From the NCBI GenBank assembly GCA_945643635.1, contig CALZFC010000001.1, positions 5,409,501-5,473,500 on the forward strand: a stretch of DNA of 64,000 nt. Reading direction: 5' to 3'. The notes under the pieces were generated by a model, which saw nothing but the letters and a program-made list of their open reading frames with translations, ran no database searches and had not been told where the DNA came from. Source of the DNA: Allodiplogaster sudhausi. Taxonomy: Eukaryota; Nematoda; Chromadorea; Rhabditida; Diplogasteridae. Of this stretch, positions 46,690-56,026 are shown one piece after another (the stretch's first letter is position 1; the number at the start of each line of letters is the position of its first letter). The translations under genes and the position numbers were made by a program.

Positions 46690-47230
46690 TGAAAATTAAT
46701 CCCCATTCGAGTCGCTTTCACTTGAAAACGCTTCTTGTCTAAGGTGGTCACGCTGCTCTCTCGTTGGCCAGAATAGAGAGGAGAGTTTCATGAGAGAAGA
46801 AATCATGTCAACAGTGGATCTAGAGAACATAAGACGTGTTCGTATGAACATACTTGAAAAAAACCCCGCTTCATTTGTATTGAGAATGCTGAGGCGTACC
46901 TGTGTACTCGCGTAATACTTACGTAGTTCATATGTATGTACATACATACATATACATATGTTCATACTTCGCTACGCTACTCCAGACTTCTTTCAGCTAG
47001 TCTACGCGTCTCTATGGTAGTATATACATACATACCACCTTACGCTACTCTATGCTCCTCTAATTCCCTGATCAAATCGATTCCTTTTCGAACACTTGCG
47101 TCTCAGCATTCTCAATACAAATGAAACGGTTTTTTCAAGTACACACGAACACGTTTTATGTTCTGTAGATGTACTGCTGATATGATTTCTTCTGCCATAA
47201 AACTCCCCTATTCTGGCCATCGAGAGAGCA
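46690..47230. repeat. Inverted repeat pair of a dispersed element
   Basis: Bases about 46840-46900 (CATTTGTATTGAGAATGCTG) recur inverted at about 47100-47165 (CAGCATTCTCAATACAAATG). The whole left arm recurs in direct orientation at about 49385-49580 (GTGGATCTAGAGAACATAAG). It looks like a foldback-type element without coding capacity. Confidence 0.6.
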
Positions 47231-47239
47231 GAGTGAGGA

Positions 47240-48640
47240 TGACAGACGAAGATTGCGAAGAAAAGAGAATAAAGAAGCAAAAATATAAGGATATGCTACT
47301 ATTATAAAAACGAAGAAAAAGAGAAATGCAAGTATGAATATTTAACCAAATAGTAAATAAAGTGTATCCAAACTTAAACATATTGTAACCAAATTGTAAT
47401 GAAATTGCTTAACGGAAAATGAGAGAAGACAAAGAGAGCGGAGAAAAGAGAATATTGAAACGCATAAGGAGAAATACATAGATAGATGAAAAAGACGATG
47501 AAGAAGAGAAAGTGTGACGGAATTGAGCATCCTCACAGAGATTGGCGAAGATGGCAGCTGAAGTAGAACCAATGCAGCATTGGTCATATGGGATGGTGCG
47601 GGTAATTAATTGCTCACCCGAAGAGAAGACAGATCGTTCACTATATAGAAATATGTATAAATACGCCCAATTCTTCTCTTACCATTAAAACGAGCTTTCA
47701 CACCGCGTCCCTTCTCTCTTTTATTAAAGTAAATCTGAGACAATTTTGTCTCCCCTGCTGACATATACATATGTATTTTTGTGGCTAGTCAGACACGACA
47801 TATAATTATTAATGTACACCCTAGGGCAGTCGGTCACATGCATAGCACATCACCCGTCGCATGACGAGAGGTGTGGGGGCTTTAGCTTTCTTTTCCCTTA
47901 CTTTTTTTTTATTTATCTACATAGTTTGCAAGACCAAACAGATACGCGGCATTATAGTTTTTAATGTTGTCACATCTATTTACCATGTAAATACGAATAT
48001 GTATATAAATAAAATATAAATGTACATGGAGAATTCATTACTGTTACCTTAAAGGAGGTCCGAGGCTAATACATAGTGTCTTGTTTTTTTCGCCTTATTT
48101 GGTTGGGTTGCGCTAGAAACTTCGATTACAAGTGTCCCGAAGTCACAAAAACCTTCATGCCCTGAGGAAATTAACACTTTTTTCTACTTTGAATTCCCAA
48201 ATATTTTATTTTCCCGCCATTTTCAAAAATTTTTGGAAGAGCAACACCGTGGCCGCTGGGGCCAAACGAGTCATGCCCATGAATTGCATACATATGATGC
48301 GCGCAACCAACATTGGCCGGGTTTTTCTTAACACGTAGGCTCACCTGGCAGTGGTGCAAACCACAAGTTTCTGGGGAGAGAGGCAAGGGGCAGTAGCACC
48401 ATTTCTGATGATTCTTTGCTCCGTACTTTTTATCATTCCGTCCAAATCCGTCAGGGAATTCGTGTTAGGAGTTTTTCCCTTAAGGCCTCCTTTAAGTGTA
48501 ATGTTCGTATAATTTCTTTTCTGAAAATACCTGTTTTGGTCTTAATGGCATACTAGCCTAAATAATGTTGCGTGATGCACATTTACTTTGTCGAGCGCAA
48601 ATCATGGAGACAAAATTCAAGATTCCACTTTTCTCCGAAG
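47240..48640. other. Gene-poor, possible inverted-repeat element at 48050-48497
   Basis: No exon is supported. TTAAAGGAGGTCCGAGGCTA at 48050 and CTTAAGGCCTCCTTTAAG at about 48480 share a short inverted end resembling the MITE family. TTAAGGAGACATCCGAGGAA at 52269 is a related end. Confidence 0.4.
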
Positions 48641-48649
48641 ACGACCTCC

Positions 48650-48965
48650 ATGTCTCGCGCGCTCATTCTGACGCTCTTCATCGTTGTCGCTGTTGCTTTG
48701 TAAGTTTTAACATTATACCCAACAAAAAAAAACTGTACGTTATTTTTGTTAGAATAAAATCAACAATATCAACAAAGGGAAACAATTTCACTTTCAATTT
48801 TTTAATACTTCGGCATGGCGACTGCAAGCAGGAGTTACAGCCATTTTCAAAGAGTTCAGGCCAATTTGCATATGTTTAGAAGTGTTTTTTTGTTTGTTTG
48901 GCTAATTTTTTTCTTTCAGGGCAAGACCTCAGTGCTGTTTCTACAAAAAATTAGAACAAGGATGA
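48650..48965 (+). CDS. Candidate very short secreted peptide, two exons
   Basis: Exon 1 (48650-48699) encodes MSRALILTLFIVVAVAL, a good signal peptide, and ends at a consensus donor GTAAGT. An intron to TTTCTTTCAG would join exon 2 (48920-48965), giving ARPQCCFYKKLEQG and TGA in frame. The product would be about 31 aa with a 14-residue mature part containing vicinal cysteines. Exon 1 is convincing. The exon 2 choice is only one possibility and the product may be longer. Confidence 0.4.
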
Positions 48966-49384
48966 ACAAAGAATGGACATCACGGAGGATAAGAGAAAAA
49001 TAATGAGAGCAGTTAATTTTTTAGCAGCTAACTTTATCTCCTTGCTTGACTGCAGAATGGTAGAAAACAACACATAAATTACTCCTGAATTACCTTATTG
49101 TACCCAAAGCATGGATAATTTAACAATGTTTTTCGTGTGTAGAAGAAATATAGATTCCTTTGTCGCGTATACATATTATATTTCAGGAGATGTTTTTTTT
49201 TAAATATGTATCTATATAAATATATGCGAATAAAGAAATGTGATAGACCATGATGATGAGATTGAAAAGAAAGAAAAAAGAAGAATGACAGAAACAGTGC
49301 AATGACGTGAAGCTAAACTTCATCATTTTACATAATCAAAATTGCTTTAAGCTATCCAAGCAGAAATAAAGAAACATTCACAAC

Positions 49385-49585
49385 ACAAGGTGAAAATTAG
49401 TCCACATTCGAGTCGCCTTCACTTGAAATCGCTTCTTTTCTAAGGTGCTCCCTCTCTTGTTGGCCAGAATAAAAAGGAGAGTTTAATGGAAGAAGAAATA
49501 ATGTTAACAGTGGATCTAGAGAACATAAGACGTGCTCTTTTGTACTTGAAAAAACCGCTTCATTTGTATTGAGAATGCTGAGGCG
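49385..49585. repeat. Third copy of the dispersed element seen at 46.7-47.2 kb
   Basis: Matches the left arm of the 46.69-kb pair over about 190 bp, including TTCACTTGAAATCGCTTCTT and CATTTGTATTGAGAATGCTG. It appears here without a partner arm. Confidence 0.6.
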
Positions 49586-49789
49586 CAAGTGTCCAAGAAT
49601 GTATTCCTTTGAAATGGGAAGTTGAGAAGTGTAGAGTGACAATCTGTTTACATATCTTATAGCTGCACAAGACAATATTCCTTTTGTGCACGACTACATT
49701 CCTACACTAGTGGTTAAAAGATGTGTCTAGACTTTCACTCTTTCCTATAGGGCATGACGGACCAATACAACTACGCGATAACTTCTTTT

Positions 49790-50255
49790 GAAAGGCTCTT
49801 TCATTTCATCTCTATTCACTTTGAAGAATGACTGCGAGAGCGAGAGACGCATCGACGTACATCCCATCTTCGAACGCATCGCACGAAAATCAACTGAGGA
49901 GCCGGGAGTTTGCGTCGACCTTGCGAAGGTAAGCGATACTTGAGGGTATGTTATCATAAGTAGCCGGTTATTATTTCGATAAATGAATTTGAAAAAAAAA
50001 AAATTTTCAGTACGATCTTCACTCGTTCCTCTACAAGAGCCATGGAGCACTGGTCGACGAGTTCATCAACATATTCGAGGAGCACACGAAGTTGAAGAGG
50101 GAGCTGGTCGTGGTGCTGCTCAAATTGTTTCAGTGTAAAAAAAAGGAAATGAAGAATTCCTCATTCTCCTGGATCGTTTACTCTTACAACTGCGCGAATA
50201 AAAATGCCGTCTATTTATCTTCCAGCCCGTGTCGAATAAAGGAAGACTCACATTA
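49790..50255 (+). CDS. Unrecognised two-exon coding fragment
   Basis: Exon to 49929 reads NDCESERRIDVHPIFERIAR and KSTEEPGVCVDLAK, then donor GTAAGC. After a 78-bp intron ending TTTTCAG, exon 50011-about 50255 reads YDLHSFLYKSHGALVDEFIN, then IFEEHTKLKRELVV, with a stop at about 50253. Composition, splice sites and helical character look real. I do not recognise the family. It may belong with the signal-peptide exon at 48650, but phases do not join directly. The 5' end is not resolved. Confidence 0.4.
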
Positions 50256-51055
50256 GTACTATTTGTGATTTACCTTCTTTTATTCGGCAACGCGCCGAAA
50301 CAAAACATTATGTACATCGGAAAGCAGGGAAACAACAGTTTATCTACTTTTATTGGACTTTGATAAATATGTATGCATTGTTTACTATGCAATTTAATGA
50401 CAATTAGTATGCAATTAATAAATTTATGTAAATTAGTGCCCAATCAGTACTTTGTTGGACCTATCTCGGAGGAGCAAAACGCTAGGTCACCGTGGGTGAT
50501 TATTACATAGTAAAAAAGGTAAACGCAGTACAAAGTGCCCAGGCCGAAACAAAAATAGCGTCATTTGCTCTTTGCGCCAACTCTCAGTGTTGTTTGCCCA
50601 AGTTGAAATAATATTGTTCACAACTTCCCTTAAACAGAGTGTATTTTTTTCTTATTTCATTTAAATGATGACTCTTTGAAAATACATCTCTGGCGCCCTC
50701 TTCGATCTCTACCTTATGTCGGAGGATTCGCCAACTTTATTTGTAGTTTCGGCTTCCTCTTGCTGTCCTTGCTGTCCGAGCTATGAACTTTCACCACTTT
50801 ACGCCCATTTATCTCCCCTATACAAAATGAAGGCTGCATTCCGATCAGTTTGCTCAAACACTCTTTACCTGTCTTTTTGCAGAAACACGATATTTTTCTT
50901 TCATACATTTGTGCTGTCACATCGAAACATTATTAAATAAATAACTAAACTGTATAAGTAAACTGCATATTCGCTTATTGGGATAGTGAACACATGAAAT
51001 CAATCACATGGAACTGGGAGATCTTGGCGGTTTCGTCCGAGTGGCCTCGAATCGC
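50256..51055. other. No gene seen
   Basis: AT-rich sequence between the preceding fragment and the 3' end of M3. Open frames on both strands near 50.72-50.94 kb overlap each other and have no protein-like features. Confidence 0.4.
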
Positions 51056-51433
51056 TCAATGACATTTGGGAATCTCATCTACATGCGCTCTAAATTGTCT
51101 CGACTTCTCGCGCACCATCGGCACAAGAAGCTCAATAAGAAAAGCGATTACAGAAAGGCCGATTAGAGGTAAGAAGACAGGAAGCAACTGCTGCAGGAAG
51201 CTCATCCTGCAACACAATTGTCGCGTCAAATTAGTTTCTAGACAACTTGAACAAAATTTTTGCAAAGAACCATGACATTAGAAGGGGCCATGTATGAATG
51301 ATAAACCTCAGAATATCTGAATCGGAAACTTTTTCCTTCACCGAGTCGACAAAGCGAAAGGTGTCCGAAGAGCGAGTTATCAGAATGGTCTTCATCTATA
51401 AGAAAACAAGTGTGTACCCGGTTCTCGAATTAA

Positions 51434-51480
51434 ATAAAGGCGATCGCCGAAAAATTATATGGTATTTCAAATTATTGTGT
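51434..51480. mobile_element. Truncated left end of the TTAAAGGAGGGC MITE
   Basis: TAAAGGCGATCGCCGAAAAA followed by TTATATGGTATTTCAAATT matches the left 45 bp of the 4.28-kb MITE. No right end is seen. It lies near the 3' end of M3. Confidence 0.55.
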
Positions 51481-51683
51481 ACGTATGTACATAGGTATGT
51501 ATATACACTAGCGTGCAATAAAAGTGTATATTTTGGTTTTACATGCATTTTTTCTTCAGAGTAAAACAAAGTTTATGAAATTTTCAGGGTTCCTTCTTTA
51601 TACTGTCATATTTAAATTAGTAGAATATTTGTTTCATTGCCTCACAATTCATCGAGAAAAATACCGCAAAGCGGCCAGGGTCT

Positions 51684-51902
51684 CGGCTATGGCTGCTATA
51701 GCGGCCGCGTGTCCAAGAGGCCAAGCGAAAAAAAGCCCTTTAAACGTTTTATTTTCAGAATTAGTTGTTATTTTTGTATCCAGGGTAAGTTTCGGCAATG
51801 ATTGAGCTCAAAAACTTAATGAAATAATGCATAATCTCCAAGGTATAAAATCTTGTGAAGGAAAACGTTAATTCACGCGGCCGCTAAAGCCGCTGAGCGG
51901 CA
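51684..51902. repeat. Inverted-repeat element with GCGGCCGC ends
   Basis: GCTATAGCGGCCGCGTG near 51695-51711 is roughly complementary to CACGCGGCCGCTAAAGC near 51876-51892, with flanking imperfect complementarity. It is a small non-coding insertion of about 0.2 kb in an intron of M3. Confidence 0.5.
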
Positions 51903-52334
51903 CCGTATGCTCCAATTTTATGACGTGAGTTTGTGCTATACTTCACATCACATCCATTACATTCACATGCATAAATGTGTACACACGATCTTTTGTGTTT
52001 GTTGCGTATGCTTTTCTTTTCAACGCACGTACCGCATCGTCGGTGAATATTGTAAGAATGATCCTCTGCAGAGCTTCGACCGTTTTTCTAGAGACATTTC
52101 GATTGAAAAGAAGAAGGCCTGCTTCGTCGCGTTGACGACGTGAGATGCTCGGAGGCAAGGATGTGGCCAACTGTGTGCGGACATCAATTCTGCATATTGT
52201 TACACTGAATTTTACAATTTAATGATTAGTTAACGTCATAATTAATATGGCCTTTTCAGAAGTTCCTTTAAGGAGACATCCGAGGAATAATTAACCTAAG
52301 TTTTGTTCTATGTGGATAAGTTTTTTTTTACGTA

Positions 52335-52338
52335 AATC

Positions 52339-52383
<45 letters not shown>
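52335..52383. repeat. (TA)n microsatellite
   Basis: Alternating TA tract in an intron of M3. Confidence 0.9.
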
Positions 52384-52384
<1 letters not shown>

Positions 52385-53992
52385 TCAGAAAGTTTGAGTG
52401 ATTTTCTTCCATTACATTCTTCGCAATAGTAATGTGAAAACTGGCGGGTAGAGAATTAGCTGCAGAAGCTAGCCGCCCTCCTCTTTCACATGCTCTCTCG
52501 ACCGAGCGACAGGCAACTTTATGAGCGCGCGTATTCAAAGTGGTTATCTAGCGCAACTATATACTTATTGGACGAATACTTCGTTTAAAGGAGCCAAAGC
52601 TCAATCTTGAATTAGAGTTTTTTTTTGTTGCCTGCGGCGAGAGTGCATGTGATTTAGAGAGAAGCAATTACAATGGTCAGGAAAATTCAAAATAGATTTT
52701 TGTGCTCTTTAAAATTGACACACACAAACCGATCAATAATACAATGATGCCGTCGTAGTTGCAGTGCGAGGAGATCAGACGTGTAAACAAATGCAACGTT
52801 ATCAGAGTCCGCGCACAGCTCATCGAGCAGATCACTCGTGTCTGGAATGTAACGCAGCCGTCGATTCGACACTGAGCTGCTGCCGAAGAAGAATTCCAGC
52901 TAAACGATCAAAATTAGGCTAAATGAGATGTCTTCGAACTCGTTGTTAGCTAAATGCACCTAAAAAATGTTGATCACAGGATAGATTAAAAGTATTTAGA
53001 AAGACTTTGGAATGGACTACCTCTTCGCTATCAAATGGAAAGTAACTCAGCATTCGTTGCTGTCCTGTTCTCAATGCAGCGATAATAGTGTCAAAATCCC
53101 TGTGAACAAAAGAATTTTTCGGCCTTTCTCGATATTAGGAATACAAATGATAATTTAGTAGGAAATCGGCTTCGTAAAAAAATAAAATAAGGTTAAAGAG
53201 CAACTTTCAAAATATTTTATCTAGCCAACCAATCCTTTCTGTGCGGGAAAATCGTTTTAACGTTGAATTTCGCTTGATAAAAGTCGCTGAACGTTCGCGA
53301 TGTCAGGATGAAAAGGCCGTAGAGAAGACTCGTGACAAATATCAGAGTCGAAGAAATGCCTAAATTCACAGAATAAGATGAGTAAGAAAATGGGAAAATT
53401 CTCTACCACAAAAAATTTGTTATTTCTCAGGTTAAAACTTATTTGGGATGGACTATTACTTTTCATACAGTTATGCAGCTTTATATGTACATATGTAATA
53501 AATATATTGAGTATTTAAAGAAGCACGAAAAATATTTTTGAATTTCCTTAACCATTGTTGCTTTACTAAATCACATGCTCTCCAGCCCTTGTGTCAAGCA
53601 AAAAGACACGAATTAAAGATTGGGTTTTTCTTTCAATACTTCCTTTTTCTGGTTGCCTTCCTTGTCGAATACGTGCTTGAACTTGCATGATAATGCAGAC
53701 AGCGAAATATAAGAGGAGAATAGCGCAGAGGGACGACGGCGAGTAAACCATGAGGCTGTGCAAGGTGTGCAGCGTGTCCGGGTAATTCTGACGAGGCACG
53801 TAAAGCCCAATTTAAATATTAAAATATAAAAAACTCACAATTAAGGAACACATATTTCTCTACCTGTGTATACATATATGTATATGCAAATAGGTATGCC
53901 TTATTTCTTTCATAAAAGAAAACTCTTCAAAAATAAACTTCAAAGAATCCATCTGTCAAGAGGAATTAAAAAAGAACCTACACCATCCTGGT

Positions 53993-54144
53993 AAAAGAAT
54001 GCGACTTTGAAACGCTTCGGCACATCTGGCGGCAGTGCAAAAAGAATGCGACTTTGAAACGCTTCGGCACATCTGGCGGCAGTTCTTATCTTGTGGCCTG
54101 GCTTCGAATAATATGAGTCAGATTATTCGAAGCCAGGCCACAAG
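53993..54144. repeat. 44-bp direct duplication followed by a 23-bp-stem hairpin
   Basis: Bases 53993-54036 are repeated at 54040-54083 (AAAAGAATGCGACTTTGAAA and onward), a piece of M3 S1. Directly after it CTTGTGGCCTGGCTTCGAAT plus AAT (54090-54112) is perfectly complementary to 54122-54144, with a 9-base loop. Both mark the point where the S1 coding sequence ends. Confidence 0.9.
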
Positions 54145-55550
54145 TTGCAGAAATGTTCTCTATTGCCGAATTAACATGTCAATGTTATTGCATCGACAAT
54201 GTCGACTTCAAAGTAGTACTGATGATCTTGCATGAGAAACCCACCTACCGCGCCTTCATTCTCAATAATCTTAGGTCAGGGGACCGGAACACAAGAAAAT
54301 TGTTCTGAGGTCTTCAGGAACTTCCCGGACTTTTTATATGCAATAGCATAGAACCTCTGCGGGTTTGCTTGTCCGCTCCGGGAAAGATACATGACCGATG
54401 TTTCTCAAACGCGCCCAGAGCTCAGGAAAAATCTCGGACATTTGGAATGGCGATAAATAGCGTGCAAAAGTGGAGGTGCAGACAAACCTACTCTCGATAT
54501 GGTTTGTTTGGGCTCACTCATTTCGCAATTATGTATCTTTACTTTTCTCGAGCAGTCAAAGCAATCTCCAGAAAATAACGCTCAGCGAACCCCGAACCCA
54601 TGTCGCATATATTTCCGGGGGAATTTTTCTTCTAGGCACCTTTCTTTCCTTCTTATTTTGTTTCTTCCGTTCTTTCTAACTAATTTTCTTACTTTCTTAT
54701 TTACTTTATTCTTACTCACTTCTTGTCTGATTTTATTAATTTCTTTACTTGTCCCTTACTTTGTTTAATACTGTCATGCTTACATTCTTTCTTTCTTTTT
54801 GCTTACTTTCTCGATTTCTTTATTTCTTTCAATTTTCATTCTCACCTCTTTCCAGGATGCAAAATGAAATCCAGCGAAAAAGACTTTCTCACGGACCTCC
54901 TTTGTTCTCAACAACTATATACATATTTCTGACTTCGTTATTTAGAGAATTCAGCCAGTTCTCAGTTAAATGGTTGTCAGGATGGCTGGAGAAAAGAGTT
55001 GTAATAAGAGACCAGGCAAAAAATTAAATCCTCATTATTACAAATTCAAATGATCTTGTCTTTACTATGGAAAGTTCGACCTTCTGTGCAGTGGAGGTGG
55101 AAGAAAAGCTTACGACGGAATTATGATTAAAAAATGAATGTCAAAGGAAAGAAATATTCAAATAAACATTTTCATTCAAAGGGAAAGTAATTATAGTGCA
55201 CTTGTCACACTTTTTCTCCAGGAACTTTCCAGCACCACTCAAGATTTTCTCCTGGAATTTTCTGGGACGGGTGCGGAATTCTGAAAGTTCCCGCACCGCT
55301 CCCTGAACTTTTTCCATTGAATGAAGATGCGGCATAATATAAAGTTATTTACTACTTAAAAAATAACTTCGCGTCTCTCTCTCTCTCCTGTCTCTACACC
55401 CTATTCTTCCATATTGCAAAATTTGTTTGTCTTATTGAATTGTTTCCGCCTGGAAGCGCCCATGTGATACAGCGGATGAGGGGAACAAAGAGATACATAG
55501 ATTCCTCTATTCATGAATACTTGAAGAATCTTCGAACTAAACGCTTTTCA
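54145..55550. other. No gene seen
   Basis: T- and C-rich sequence, with short open frames lacking protein features. GGAACTTCCCGG-like words recur around 54.32 and 55.21-55.31 kb. A piece of the conserved receptor upstream block occurs at about 55370-55470. Confidence 0.4.
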
Positions 55551-55564
55551 AACATGCTTTTCCT

Positions 55565-55645
55565 AATTCATTTGTGAGTGGATTCCTTTGGATCGCACTG
55601 ATGATCTGAAGCATTCGTGGTTCGTGCGAAGTTTTCATGTACTGT
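55565..55645 (-). pseudogene. Orphan exon H of a type G receptor
   Basis: Minus-strand reading LAQYMKTSHEPRMLQIISAI, then QRNPL, matches exon H of G2 (FAQYIKTSQDPRILRIMQAL). No adjacent G or I exon was found. It is a relic of a lost receptor copy. Confidence 0.7.
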
Positions 55646-55689
55646 GCAAGTCGTATGATGGAATCGGATTGTAAATTCTTCGTATGCAT

Positions 55690-55873
55690 ATATGACGTGC
55701 AAACTAAAAAAAACGGTCGTTTTTGCGTTTTCGACCCATTATTCACATTTGTGCACAAATGTACGCGTACTTTTTGACCAATTTGGCATATTCGTGTGGA
55801 ATATTCCAAAAAAGTGTGCATAACGGGTCGAAAACGCAAAAATGAACGTTTTTTTAGTTTGCACCGTCATATA
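55690..55873. mobile_element. Hairpin-type MITE of about 180 bp
   Basis: The left segment (ATATGACGTGCAAACTAAAA, then TTTTTGCGTTTTCGACCC) is complementary to the right segment (GGGTCGAAAACGCAAAAA, then TTTTTTTAGTTTGCAC and CGTCATAT). Non-coding. It lies just upstream, in gene sense, of the orphan exon H. Confidence 0.8.
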
Positions 55874-56026
55874 TGCATTGGTATGCAGGCATGTGCATTC
55901 CATGTTTTATTTATGCTAGACAACTTCGATAGAATGAGAAGTGGATACTTTATGCAATGCAATGCTAATAAAATTTCACATAATTTGGAAGCGATATTCT
56001 GTACTTTAGATCGACAAACATTGGCC

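Larger units (their letters stand above)
51056..54084 (-). pseudogene. M3: type M iGluR/IR-like channel copy with truncated S1
   Basis: Exons, 5' to 3' of the gene: remnant of S1 (about 54080-53985, PDVPKRFKVAFFYQDG); M1 about 53810-53640 (YSPSSLCAILLLYFAVCIIM); M3 about 53380-53235 (LLYGLFILTSRTFSDFYQAK); S2 about 53100-53022 (FDTIIAALRTGQQRMLSYF); about 52905-52733 (DTSDLLDELCADSDNVAFV); about 52145-52031 (GLLLFNRNVSRKTVEALQRI) with a good GTACGT donor; about 51395-51308; and M4 about 51220-51056 (LPVFLPLIGLSVIAFLIELL, TGA). S1 stops at a 44-bp duplication followed by a hairpin, and nothing upstream resembles the start of S1, so the gene is 5'-truncated. The other exons have no obvious lesion. 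Confidence 0.65.

Noticed and set aside
50714..50940. Overlapping open frames on both strands
   Set aside because: Neither has protein-like composition or splice sites. They are complementary shadows in a neutral region.
54369..55027. Several plus-strand open frames rich in Phe and Leu
   Set aside because: They translate a T/C-rich tract. Three frames overlap and none has a start context or homologue.
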